Source of the DNA: SG8-30 sp963695155 | GTDB lineage: Bacteria > Pseudomonadota > Gammaproteobacteria > Steroidobacterales > Steroidobacteraceae | DNA: 64,000 bases | Assembly: GCA_963695155.1 (NCBI GenBank) | Contig: CAVOGD010000007.1 | Coordinates: 248,001-312,000, forward strand | Direction of reading: 5' to 3' | Shown here: piece after piece, positions 34,250 to 43,400 of the stretch | Layout of the letters: every line of letters begins with the position of its first letter | How positions within the stretch are numbered: position 1 is the first letter of the stretch | The notes under the pieces: model-generated | Database searches by the model: none | Told to the model about the DNA's origin: nothing | What the model saw: only the letters and a program-made list of their open reading frames with translations | Position numbers and translations under genes: made by a program

Positions 34250-35137
34250 CTAGCCGGCGGGCGGCGGCAACGGGGCGCGCAGTTCGACAAGCAGGCGCCA
34301 GTGGTCGGGACCGCGGCACCAGATGTGCACGTAGGCGGCGTCGGCGGCGGCCTCCGCCGCCGGCGCGGAGAGCCCGTAGGTGTAGCCCAGGTCGCCCGAC
34401 CCGGCCAGGCCCGCCCCCATCGGCAGCAACTGCGTCGTGGGCGACAGGGCCGCGAAGGCGATCTCCAGCGCAGCGGTGCCCTCCGCTCCCGCGACATTCG
34501 GCGGATGGAACAACGCCAGGCCCGGCGCGGCACGGTCCCGCAGCCGATCCGCGTACGAGCCCGCGTCCGCGGTCCCGGCCAGGCCGATGTCCAGTTGCTG
34601 CAAGTCGCTGTCCTTCGCTGCGGAATCGCGTGCGCAGCCTGCCGCGTCGAGTCTCGCCGGAGTGGCCGGCGCCGCGCCGTCCGCCGCCGCGCCGGTGAAG
34701 CCGCCGTCGAACACGACCCGCCAGCCGTGCCCGGATTCCCGCCAGACCGTCAGGTAACGACCCGTCAGCGTTGCGCCGCCCTCCGCCCGGGTCAGCGTCC
34801 ACGGGCCCGTCGAATAACCCCACCGGCCGTCGGCGGAAAGCTGGGCGCGATCGGGCTTCCAGTCCAGCGTGTCGGCGCGCTCCTCCGCGTTCTCCCAGGC
34901 CGCGCGGCCCCACACCGGGCCGGGCTGCAGCACGATCGAGTCCTCGGCCAGGAACTCGAGGAAAGCGGCTTTGGCGCCCCGCACGCGCGACGCCGCGGCG
35001 AACTGCCCCTCCAGCTCGACGATCCTGCTGGCCGGGGCGACTTCCGCCGCCGGCGCCTCGGCCCGCTCGCTGCAGGCGGCGAGCCCGCACAGCACGGCGC
35101 CCGCCACCGCTACGGCTGCCGCCCGCCTACTCCACAT
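34250..35137 (-). CDS. Lipoprotein with two DUF4440/SnoaL-like domains
   Basis: A 295-residue protein with a lipoprotein signal (CGLAAC). The first domain (about 35-150) has IVELEGQFAAASRVRGAKAAFLEFLAEDSIVLQPGPVWGRAAWEN and GYSTGPWTLTRAEGGATLTGRYLTVWRESGHGWRVVFDGG, a typical NTF2-like fold. The second half (about 180-290) repeats the pattern more loosely (YADRLRDRAAP, DLGYTYGLSAP, HWRLLVELRAP). Ligand and role unknown. It overlaps the WYL regulator gene by 11 bases. Confidence 0.85.
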   Translation of the reverse strand: MWSRRAAAVAVAGAVLCGLAACSERAEAPAAEVAPASRIVELEGQFAAASRVRGAKAAFLEFLAEDSIVLQPGPVWGRAAWENAEERADTLDWKPDRAQLSADGRWGYSTGPWTLTRAEGGATLTGRYLTVWRESGHGWRVVFDGGFTGAAADGAAPATPARLDAAGCARDSAAKDSDLQQLDIGLAGTADAGSYADRLRDRAAPGLALFHPPNVAGAEGTAALEIAFAALSPTTQLLPMGAGLAGSGDLGYTYGLSAPAAEAAADAAYVHIWCRGPDHWRLLVELRAPLPPPAG

Positions 35138-36107
35138 CGTCCTGCCCTGCGTAGGCAGCCGCGGCGGCCGCCAGTTGCGCGGCGACCTTGCGGCGCAACG
35201 CGGGCGGCTGCAGCACCTCCACGTCGCTGCCGTATTTCAGTATGTCCATGATGAGCTCCGGCTCCTGGCTGTAGGGCACTTCCAGCACGTAGCTGCCGTC
35301 GGCCTCGATCCTGCCCACCTGCTTCGAGTGCCACACTTCCTTGGCCACCCAGCGCGCGCGGGTGGGATTGAAGCGCAGCACGGCCGTGTGCATCGCCTCA
35401 CCCGCGAAGATGCCGAAGCCGGGCCGCAGCACCGCGTCGAGGCGCGCGTCGTCCACCTCGCGCGCCGGCTCGTCCAGCGCATGCGCGGCGCTGATCGCGT
35501 CGACCGAGAACACGCGGATGTCGCGGCGGGTGTGGCACCAGCTGTCCAGGTACCAGTTGTACCGGTAGTGCACCAGCCGCTGCGGCGACACGACCCGCTC
35601 GGTCTCCTGGCCGATGCTGCGCTGCAGGTGCCGGATGCGCAGCCTGCGGCGCTGCAGCAGCGCAAACGACAGCGACTCGAACACCTCGCTGTTGATGTCG
35701 CGCGTACCCATGGGCAGCACCTTGATGCGGCGGCGGATCTCGCGGTGCCCCTTGTCGCTGGACTCCAGCAGCTTGCGCAGCCTCTCGCGCACCGGCTCCA
35801 GCTGGCGGCCCAGCAGCCCTGGCTGCAGCTGTTCCAGCAACTGCTCGATTTCGAGCAGCGCGTAGATCTCGCCCGGGCTGAACCAGACGCCCGGCAGTTC
35901 CGCCACGTCGGCCTGCGGGTCCAGTACGTACGCCTCCTGCTCGCGCGACCAGATGATCGGCACGTTGAGGCGGTCGCGCATGTACTCGATGTCGCGCTTG
36001 AACGTGGAGTGCGAGATCTCCAGGTCCTGCTCGACCTCGCGGCGGGAGATCCGGCCCCGCTCGACCAGCCGGCGGCGGATGCGATAGAAACGTTCCGTGC
36101 GGTCCAT
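35127..36107 (-). CDS. WYL-domain transcriptional regulator
   Basis: A 326-residue regulator. The N-terminal helix-turn-helix is at residues 5-60 (RRLVERGRISRREVEQDLEISHSTFKRDIEYMRDRL) and the WYL domain at about 140-220 (RRLRIRHLQRS.....VSPQRLVHYRYNWYLDSWCHTRRDIRVFSVDAIS); the family triad reads W-Y-L in RYNWYLDSW. A C-terminal WCX extension follows. WYL domains sense nucleic acid or nucleotide ligands. Its target is unknown. Confidence 0.93.
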   Translation of the reverse strand: MDRTERFYRIRRRLVERGRISRREVEQDLEISHSTFKRDIEYMRDRLNVPIIWSREQEAYVLDPQADVAELPGVWFSPGEIYALLEIEQLLEQLQPGLLGRQLEPVRERLRKLLESSDKGHREIRRRIKVLPMGTRDINSEVFESLSFALLQRRRLRIRHLQRSIGQETERVVSPQRLVHYRYNWYLDSWCHTRRDIRVFSVDAISAAHALDEPAREVDDARLDAVLRPGFGIFAGEAMHTAVLRFNPTRARWVAKEVWHSKQVGRIEADGSYVLEVPYSQEPELIMDILKYGSDVEVLQPPALRRKVAAQLAAAAAAYAGQDDVE

Positions 36108-36144
36108 GCGCTGTCCCCGTGTCCGGTGCGCCGCGCGGCCGGGC

Positions 36145-37263
36145 CTACTTCGCGGCGCTCAGCCGCAGCAGGCTGCTCTTGCCGCCCATGTCCGTCAGCA
36201 GGTACACGGCCCCGTCCGGTCCCTGCCGCACGTCGCGGATGCGCGCGCCGATCGGGATGCGCTCCTCGTGCACGGGCCGGCCGTCGGCGCCGATTTCCAG
36301 CCGCGCCAGCTCCTGCGACTTGAGCGCGCCCACCAGCACGCTGCCCTGCCAGCCCGCCAGCGCATCGGCGGTGTAGAAGGTCATGCCGGACGGCGCGATG
36401 GAGGGCACCCAGTAGTGCTGCGGCTGCTCCATGCCGGCCTTGGCCGTGCCCTCGCCGATCCTGGGTCCGTGATATTCGCGGCCGTAGGTGATGACCGGCC
36501 AGCCGTAGTTGCGGCCGGCCCGCACGATGTTGACTTCGTCGCCGCCGCGCGGGCCGTGTTCGTGGGTCCACAGCTCGCCGGTCTGCGGGTGCAGCACCGC
36601 GCCCTGCACGTTGCGGTGGCCCAGCGAGAAGATCTCCGGCAGCGCGCCCGGTCGCCGCGCAAACGGATTGTCGGCGGGCACGCTGCCGTCGCGCTCGATG
36701 CGCACGATCTTGCCGTAATGCGTGCCGAGGTCCTGCGCACCGTCGCGCTGCGAGCCGCGGTCGCCCAGCGTGATGAACAGCCGGCCGTCGCGCGCGAACA
36801 CCAGCCGCGAGCCGTAGTGGTGGCCGCTCGATATCTTCGGCTGCTGACGGAAGATCACGCGCAGGTCGCGCAGGCCGTCCGCGTGCAGCCGTGCCGAGGC
36901 GACGGCGGTCCCGGACACGCCGTCGCCGGGCTCCGCGTAGGACAGGTAGATCGTGCCGTTGTCGCCGAAACCGGGATCCAGCGCCACATCCAGCAGCCCG
37001 CCCTGGCCGACCGCCTGGACGGCCGGCACGCCGGCCAGCGGCGCCGACAGCCGGCCGTCGCGGCCGACGATGCGCAGCCGGCCCGGCCGTTCCGTCACCA
37101 GCATGCGGCCGTCCGGCAGGAACGCCATGCCCCAGGGCGCCTCCAGCCCCTCGACCACCGTCGCGATGCGCACCGCGCCGCGCTGCGTCGTGACGACGCG
37201 GTCGGCCGCGTCGGCCGCGGTCACGCCCAGCAGTGCCGCCACCAGGATCATCATGCCTCTCAT
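36145..37263 (-). CDS. PQQ-dependent aldose sugar dehydrogenase (YliI/Asd type)
   Basis: A 372-residue exported beta-propeller with a signal peptide (residues 1-18, ending ADAA). Motifs: EGLEAPWGMAFLPDGRMLVTERPGRLRI at the start, then QGGLLDVALDPGF, RVVFARDGRLFITLGDRGSQRDGAQDLGTHYGKIVRIERDGSVP, SLGHRNVQGAVLHPQTGELWTHEHGPRGGDEVNIVRAGRNYGWPV and the C-terminal IRDVRQGPDGAVYLLTD. It oxidises aldoses with PQQ in the periplasm. I chose the ATG at 37263 because GGAGG sits about 7 bases upstream. Confidence 0.95.
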   Translation of the reverse strand: MRGMMILVAALLGVTAADAADRVVTTQRGAVRIATVVEGLEAPWGMAFLPDGRMLVTERPGRLRIVGRDGRLSAPLAGVPAVQAVGQGGLLDVALDPGFGDNGTIYLSYAEPGDGVSGTAVASARLHADGLRDLRVIFRQQPKISSGHHYGSRLVFARDGRLFITLGDRGSQRDGAQDLGTHYGKIVRIERDGSVPADNPFARRPGALPEIFSLGHRNVQGAVLHPQTGELWTHEHGPRGGDEVNIVRAGRNYGWPVITYGREYHGPRIGEGTAKAGMEQPQHYWVPSIAPSGMTFYTADALAGWQGSVLVGALKSQELARLEIGADGRPVHEERIPIGARIRDVRQGPDGAVYLLTDMGGKSSLLRLSAAK

Positions 37264-37301
37264 CGGATGCCTCCAGCGGACCCTGGGCGTACCATGGGTC
37301 C

Positions 37302-38366
37302 ATGCCAATTCAACGTACCGTCTGGCGCATGTCGCGCGCCGGGTCGCTCGCGCGGCTGGCGCGGGCCACCGAATCCCTGCCCGATCCCGGTCCCGGCGAG
37401 GCGCGGCTGCGCGTCCAGGCCATCGGGCTCAATTTCGCGGACGTCCTGGCCTGCCTCGGCCTGTACTCCGCGACGCCGCGCGGCGCCTTCATCCCCGGGC
37501 TCGAGTGCGCAGGCATCGTCGAGGCCGTGGGACCGCCGGCGGCGGACAGTGACGAATCGTACCGCAAGGTGGCGGTCGGCGACCGGCTGTGCGTGCTGAC
37601 CCGGTTCGGCGCCTACGCGGACGCGCTGAACTTCGACCTGCGCTATGGCTTCCCCGCGCCGGCGGGCTGGAGCGCCGCCGAGGCCGCCGCCTGGCCGGTG
37701 CAGGGCCTGACGGCCTGGTACGGGCTGCACGAGCGCGCGCGCGTGGGGCCGGGCGAGTGCGTACTGCTGCAGTCGGCCGCCGGCGGCGTGGGCCTGCAGG
37801 CGCTCGGCATGCTGGCCGGAGCCGGCGCCAGGGTCGTCGCGACCGTCGGCAGCGAGCCCAAGCGCTCGTTCCTGGCGGCGCAGTACGGCCTCGATCCCCG
37901 CACGGTCATCGTGCGTGACCGCCGCCGCTTCGGGCGCCAGCTCGACGAGGCGCTGGCCGCGGTCGGCGGCGACGGGTTCGACATCGTGTTCGACGCCGTG
38001 CTCGGGCCGTACTTCCGGCCGGCCTTCGCGCGGTTGCGGCCGGCCGGCCGCTTCGTGCTGTTCGGGGCCGCGGACTTCATGCCGGCCGGCCAGCGGCCGA
38101 ACTATGCCTCCCTGGCATGGCGCTGGCTCAGGCGGCCGCGGCTCGACCCGCTGGCCATGATCTCGGCCAACCAGTGCTTCATCGGCTTCAACCTGATCTG
38201 GCTGTGGCAGGAGGCCGGGCGCCTGCCCGGGGCCCTGGCCGGGCTGCGCCAGGTCACGACTCGCGCGCCGCATGTGGGCGTGCGGCTGCCCTTTGCGGAC
38301 GCCCCCCGCGCCATGCGGCTGCTGCAGGCGGGCGGCACGACCGGCAAGGTCGTGCTGGAAACCTGA
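37302..38366 (+). CDS. Zinc-type alcohol dehydrogenase/quinone oxidoreductase (MDR superfamily)
   Basis: A 354-residue protein: GroES-like domain with RLRVQAIGLNFADVLACLGLYSATP and GLECAGIVEAVGP, then a Rossmann domain with LLQSAAGGVGLQALGMLAGAGARVVATVGSEPKR. No structural or catalytic zinc cysteines are visible, so it is the quinone-oxidoreductase type that reduces alpha,beta-unsaturated carbonyls or quinones with NADPH. The ATG at 37302 is divergent from the sugar dehydrogenase gene, 38 bases apart. Confidence 0.9.
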   Translation: MPIQRTVWRMSRAGSLARLARATESLPDPGPGEARLRVQAIGLNFADVLACLGLYSATPRGAFIPGLECAGIVEAVGPPAADSDESYRKVAVGDRLCVLTRFGAYADALNFDLRYGFPAPAGWSAAEAAAWPVQGLTAWYGLHERARVGPGECVLLQSAAGGVGLQALGMLAGAGARVVATVGSEPKRSFLAAQYGLDPRTVIVRDRRRFGRQLDEALAAVGGDGFDIVFDAVLGPYFRPAFARLRPAGRFVLFGAADFMPAGQRPNYASLAWRWLRRPRLDPLAMISANQCFIGFNLIWLWQEAGRLPGALAGLRQVTTRAPHVGVRLPFADAPRAMRLLQAGGTTGKVVLET

Positions 38367-38374
38367 GCGCGACC

Positions 38375-38722
38375 TCAGAGCCTGACGCGCACCTCGCCCT
38401 TGACCACGGTCACCGGAAAGGTCTTGAGCGCCTTCTCGCCGCGCACCGCATCGAACAGCTGCACGCCGGGCGGGAAGTTGGCCCAGTCCACCACCTTGCC
38501 TGACCGGATGTCGAAGCGCGCATGGTGCAGCGGGCACTGGATCTTGCAGCCTTCGAGGATCTTGCCGCGCGACAGCGGCGCAAACATGTGCGTGCAGGCC
38601 CCCTGCGTGGCGTAGAAACCGTCCTCGAGGTGGTACACCAGCACGCCCTGCCCGTCGAGCAGGAACGCCTTCATCTTGCCGGGTGGCAGTTCGTCGGCAC
38701 GGCAGACCGTGTGCGTGGCCAT
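38375..38722 (-). CDS. Rieske [2Fe-2S] ferredoxin-like protein
   Basis: A 115-residue protein that is a single Rieske domain: CTH at residues 43-45 and CPLH at 63-66 supply the Cys2His2 ligands of the 2Fe-2S cluster. It resembles NirD/BphF-type ferredoxins that feed electrons to oxygenases, or stand-alone electron carriers. No oxygenase gene is nearby. It converges on the oxidoreductase gene, 8 bases apart. Confidence 0.93.
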   Translation of the reverse strand: MATHTVCRADELPPGKMKAFLLDGQGVLVYHLEDGFYATQGACTHMFAPLSRGKILEGCKIQCPLHHARFDIRSGKVVDWANFPPGVQLFDAVRGEKALKTFPVTVVKGEVRVRL

Positions 38723-38762
38723 GGAATCTCCTGTGGTTCGCGCCGCGCGGCGCGCCGTTCGG

Positions 38763-39581
38763 TCAGTGGGCCAGTACGCGCGTGACGATGTAACCGCCCG
38801 ACTTCACGTCGTGCTCGAGATCCAGCAGCTTGCGGTCGCGGGCCTCCTCGAGCAGCTTGCCGAAGGTCTTGAAGCCGTGGTAACTCTCGTTGAAGCCCGG
38901 CTTGCGGCGCTTCAGCGCCTGCTTGATCATCGAGCCCCAGACCTTCTCCTCCGAGTCACGTTCCCCGAACAGGTCCTCGGCCGTCTCGACGACCAGGTCG
39001 AAGGCCTCCTGCCTGCGCTCCTCGTCCGTCGAGGGCGCTACCTTCTCGGCAGGCTTGACCGCCTTGGCCCGGCTGCGGCGCCGGCTGCTGCTCGACTTGG
39101 CCGATTGCCGCACGAGATCGTCGTAGAAGATGAACTCGTCGCAGTTGGCGATCAGCAGGTCGGACGCCGAGTTCTTGACGCCCACGCCGACCACCAGCTT
39201 GTTGTTCTCGCGCAGCTTGCTGACCAGCGGCGAGAAGTCCGAGTCGCCGCTGACGATCACGAAGGCGTCCACGTGCTCCTTCGTGTAGCAGAGGTCCAGC
39301 GCATCCACGACCATGCGGATGTCCGCCGAGTTCTTGCCCGACATCCGGATGTGCGGGATGTCGATCAGCTCGAACGCCGCCTCGTGCATGGTCGCCTTGA
39401 ATTCCTTGTAGCGCTGCCAGTCGCAGTAGGCCTTCTTGACGACGATGTTGCCCTTGAGCAGCAGCCGCTCGAGGACCTTGTTGATGTCGAAGGACGGAAA
39501 CTTGGCGTCGCGGACGCCCAGGGCGACGTTCTCGAAGTCGCAGAAGACCGCCATGATCCGTGTGTCTGCCTTGATGCTCAT
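38763..39581 (-). CDS. NYN-domain ribonuclease-like protein with C-terminal OST-HTH/LOTUS domain
   Basis: A 272-residue protein. The PIN-like NYN domain (residues 8-150) has the acidic residues of the family in VFCDFENVALG, DIRMVVDALDLCY and VSGDSDFSPLVSKLRENN. A Lys/Arg-rich linker (about 160-185) is followed by a LOTUS/OST-HTH domain (about 190-270: VWGSMIKQALKRRKPGFNESYHGFKTFGKLLEEARDRKLLDLE), which binds RNA. It is likely an RNA-processing or RNA-decay enzyme. A GGAG site lies 6 bases before the ATG. Confidence 0.92.
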   Translation of the reverse strand: MSIKADTRIMAVFCDFENVALGVRDAKFPSFDINKVLERLLLKGNIVVKKAYCDWQRYKEFKATMHEAAFELIDIPHIRMSGKNSADIRMVVDALDLCYTKEHVDAFVIVSGDSDFSPLVSKLRENNKLVVGVGVKNSASDLLIANCDEFIFYDDLVRQSAKSSSSRRRSRAKAVKPAEKVAPSTDEERRQEAFDLVVETAEDLFGERDSEEKVWGSMIKQALKRRKPGFNESYHGFKTFGKLLEEARDRKLLDLEHDVKSGGYIVTRVLAH

Positions 39582-39644
39582 GCGCCACTCCGTGAAGGCC
39601 CCGCAGCGGGGCCCGTTGCATTGCCGGCCGCGTGGCCAGTGCCG

Positions 39645-40298
39645 TCAGCCGTCCAGTTTACCCTTGAGCTCGGCTACTTCCAGAACGAGCCGCTCGACCG
39701 CTTGTTCGAGGCGGCCGAGGCGATCGTCATCGACGGCTGCCCTGGCCGGTGACGGCGGCGGCCGCGCCTCCGGCCGTACCGGCGGCGCGTCCGCCGAGAA
39801 CAACTGCGCGTAGCGCGCCTCGCGGCGCCCAGCCTCGCGCTCCAGTTGCGTGACGAACGGCCCGTCCGCGCGGCGCGCCAGCCCGTCCAGGCAGGCCTGC
39901 ACCTCGCCGACGTCGGCGAAGCGGTGCAAACGACCGGCCCGGCTGCGCAGCTCCCCGGGCGTCTGCGCGCCGCGCAACAGCAGCTCGCAGACGATCGCCA
40001 GTTCGGGCGGCGAGAACTTCAGCGAGCCGAATTCGGTGTTGCAGAACAGGTGCCGGTACTTGCGCACCCGGTCGCCCGGCGCCGAGCGGTCCACGACCAG
40101 CGCGCGCGCCGCCAGCGAATCCAGCAGGCCCTGCACGGTGATCTCGTCCAGGCTCATGACGGGATCGCGGTTGGACTTCTGGTTGCAGGCGTTGACCAGC
40201 GAATTCAGCGACAGCGGGTACTGGTCCGGCGTGGCGATCGATTTCTCGATCAGCGCGCCGATCACGCGCGCTTCCTGCGTCGTCAGCTCGATCTTCAA
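39645..40298 (-). CDS. YceH-family protein (DUF480)
   Basis: A 217-residue protein with two winged-helix repeats: LTTQEARVIGALIEKSIATPDQYPLSLNSLVNACNQKSNRDPVM and LAIVCELLLRGAQTPGELRSRAGRLHRFADVGEV, and a C-terminal coiled coil (RLGRLEQAVERLVLEVAELKGKL). Function unknown, conserved in beta- and gammaproteobacteria. The start is a TTG at 40298 with AGGA about 5 bases upstream; no ATG lies close to the conserved N-terminus. Confidence 0.93.
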   Translation of the reverse strand: MKIELTTQEARVIGALIEKSIATPDQYPLSLNSLVNACNQKSNRDPVMSLDEITVQGLLDSLAARALVVDRSAPGDRVRKYRHLFCNTEFGSLKFSPPELAIVCELLLRGAQTPGELRSRAGRLHRFADVGEVQACLDGLARRADGPFVTQLEREAGRREARYAQLFSADAPPVRPEARPPPSPARAAVDDDRLGRLEQAVERLVLEVAELKGKLDG

Positions 40299-40448
40299 GT
40301 TTTCCTGCCCCGCAGACGAATCCGGCGCCCATTGTGCCGCATCCGGAGGCGGCCGGCAGCCCTGGTCCCGCAGCGGGCCCCGGGCAGGCGGGGAAAGGCG
40401 TGCTTCACGACCGCCATGACCCGCAACGGCACTTGCTAACATGTTGCG

Positions 40449-43400
40449 ATGGACTCCAACCTCGCACTGCCGCTGGCCGAGCCATCCGTCGGGGCCGCGA
40501 CCGATGCACCCGCCCGGCTGCGCGAGATTCCCTACAACTACACCTCGCTGTCGGACCGCGAGATCGTCATGCGGCTGCTGGGCGAGCCCGCCTGGCGGCT
40601 GATCGACCAGCTCAGGCACGAACGACGCACCGGCCGCTCCGCGCGCATGCTCTACGAGGTGCTGGGCGACATGTGGGTCGTGCAGCGCAACCCCTTCCTG
40701 CAGGACGACCTGCTGGAGAACGTCAAGCGCCGCGCCCTGCTGGTGGATGCGCTGCATCACCGGCTGCGGGCGATCGAGGCGCGGCGCGACCGCGCGCAGG
40801 CGGAGCGCGACGCGCGCGTCGGCACGCTGCTTGACGCGGCGCGCGGGGCGGTGGCCGCGTTCGCGAAGGACTTCGAGGACGCCGCGGCGCTGCGCAAGCG
40901 CGCCCGCCGGCTGCTGGGGCGGTGCACCCATGCCGACAACGTGCGCTTCGACGCCTACACGCGCGTCTCGCACCTGACCGACGCGACCGACTGGCGTGTC
41001 GAGTGCCCCTTCCTGGTCATCACGCCCGACGCCGAGGACGAGATCCCGGCGCTGGTGCGGGCCTGCGCCGCGCTCGGCCTCACGATCATCCCGCGCGGCG
41101 GCGGCACCGGTTACAACGGCGGCGCCGTGCCGCTGACGCCGCGGGCCGCGGTCATCAACACCGAGAAGCTGCAGGCCATCGGCCCCGTCGAGCGACGCCC
41201 GCTGCCGGGGGTCGCCAGCGAACCCGGCACGATCTTCACCGAAGCCGGCGTCGTGACACGGCGGGTCGCCGAGGCGGCCGCCGCGGCCGGCCTGGTGTTC
41301 GCCGTGGACCCGACCTCGGCCGATGCCTCCTGCATCGGCGGCAACATCGCGGTCAACGCCGGCGGCAAGAAGGCCGTGCTGTGGGGCACGGCAGTGGACA
41401 ACCTCGCCTGGTGGCGCATGGTGGATGCCGAGGGCAACTGGCTGGAGGTGACCCGGCTCGGCCACAACCTCGGCAAGATCCACGACACCGCGACCGCCAG
41501 CTTCGAGCTGACCTGGAAGGACGGGCGGCGGCCGGCAGACGTGGCGCCGGTACTGCGCAGCGAGCAGCTCGACCTCGACGGCCGTTCATTCCGCCGCGCG
41601 GGCCTCGGCAAGGACGTCACCGACAAGTTCCTGGGCGGCCTGCCCGGCGTGCAGAAGGAGGGCTGCGACGGTTTCATCACGGCCGCGCGCTGGGTGCTGC
41701 ATCGCGCGCCCGCCTGTGCGCGCACCGTCTGCATGGAGTTCTTCGGCCAGGCGCGCGACGCGATCCCGTCGATCCTCGACATCACGCGGTTCCTGCACGC
41801 CGAGGCCGCAGCCGGCGGCGCGCGCCTCGCCGGCCTCGAGCACCTGGACGAGCGTTACCTCAAGGCGGTCGGCTACACCCCCAAGTCGCGGCGCAGCGCG
41901 CTGCCCAAGATGGTCCTGCTGGGCGACATCGTGGGCGACAACGAACATGCTGTCGCACGCGCCGCGTCCGCCGTCGTGCGCATCGCCAACGGCCGCGGCG
42001 GCGAGGGTTTCGTGGCCACCTCCGCCGAGGCACGCCGCGACTTCTGGGCGCCGCGTGCCCGCACCGCCGCCATTGCCCGCCACACCAACGCCTTCAAGAT
42101 CAACGAGGACGTGGTCATCCCGCTGCAGCGGCTGGGCGACTACACGGACGCCATCGAGCGCATCAACATCGAGCTGTCGCTCGCCAACAAGCTCAGGCTG
42201 CTGGACGAGGTGGAGGCCGAACTCCGGGCCGAACTCAAGCCGGTGCGCAGCGGCGACTCCGGCGCGGGGCTGTCGGATGCAGAGCTGCTGGGCGACCGGC
42301 GTGAGCGCGCGCTGGAACTGGTGGGCGCCGCGCGCCAGCGCTGGTCCTGGCTGCTGGAGCACCTCGACCTGCCGCTCGCCGCGGCCCTCGAGCCGCTGCG
42401 ACCGCTGCTGTCGGACGCGCTCAACGGCGAGCTGTCGCGCCGCGCGCAGGCGGCCCCGGCGCTGACCGTCTTCGACGTCGTGCAGGAGCGCACGGTGCGC
42501 GCCTCCTGGAAGGTCGAGGTGCGCGCGCCCGTCGAGAGGCTGTTCGCGGGCGCCGTTTTCGCACCGGTCGTCGCCAGGCTGCGGGCCGCACATGCCCGGG
42601 TGCTGAAGGGCAGGCTCATCATCGCGCTGCACATGCACGCCGGCGACGGCAACGTGCACACCAACCTGCCGGTCAATTCCGACGACTACCGGATGCTGCA
42701 GGAGGCGAACCGCACGGTGACGCGCATCATGCAGATCGTGCGGCGGCTGGGCGGCGTCGTCTCCGGCGAGCACGGCATCGGCATCACCAAGTACGCGTTC
42801 CTCACCGACGCGGAGACGTCGGCCTTCCACGACTACAAGCGGCGCGTCGACCCGCAGGCGCGGTTCAACGCGGGCAAGCTGCTGCCGGGCAGCACGCTGG
42901 AGCGCGCCTATACGCCGAGCTTCAGCCTGCTCGGCCACGAGTCGCTGCTGATGCAGCAGTCGGACATCAACTCGATCGCCGACGCGATCAAGGACTGCCT
43001 GCGCTGCGGCAAGTGCAAGCCGGTCTGCGCCACGCACGTGCCCGGCGCCAACCTGCTCTATTCGCCGCGCGACAAGGTGCTGGCGACCTCGCTGCTGATC
43101 GAGGCCTTCCTGTACGAGGAACAGACCCGCCGCGGCGTCTCGGTGCGGCACTGGAAGGAATTCGGCGACGTCGCCGACCACTGCACGGTGTGCCGCAAGT
43201 GCCTGAGCCCCTGCCCGGTCGACATCGACTTCGGCGAGGTCTCGATGGCCATGCGCGACCTGCTGCGGCGCATGGGCCGGCAGCGTTTCAACCCGGCGCG
43301 CGCCGCCGCCATGCGCCTGCTCGACGCCACCCGCCCGCGGACCATCAGGCTGCTGCGCAGGGTGATGATCGACTGGGGCTACCGCGCGCAGCGCGTCGGG

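Noticed and set aside
40299..41483. Upstream extension of the yceH frame
   Set aside because: It is antisense to the giant oxidoreductase and does not look like protein; the family N-terminus fits the TTG at 40298.
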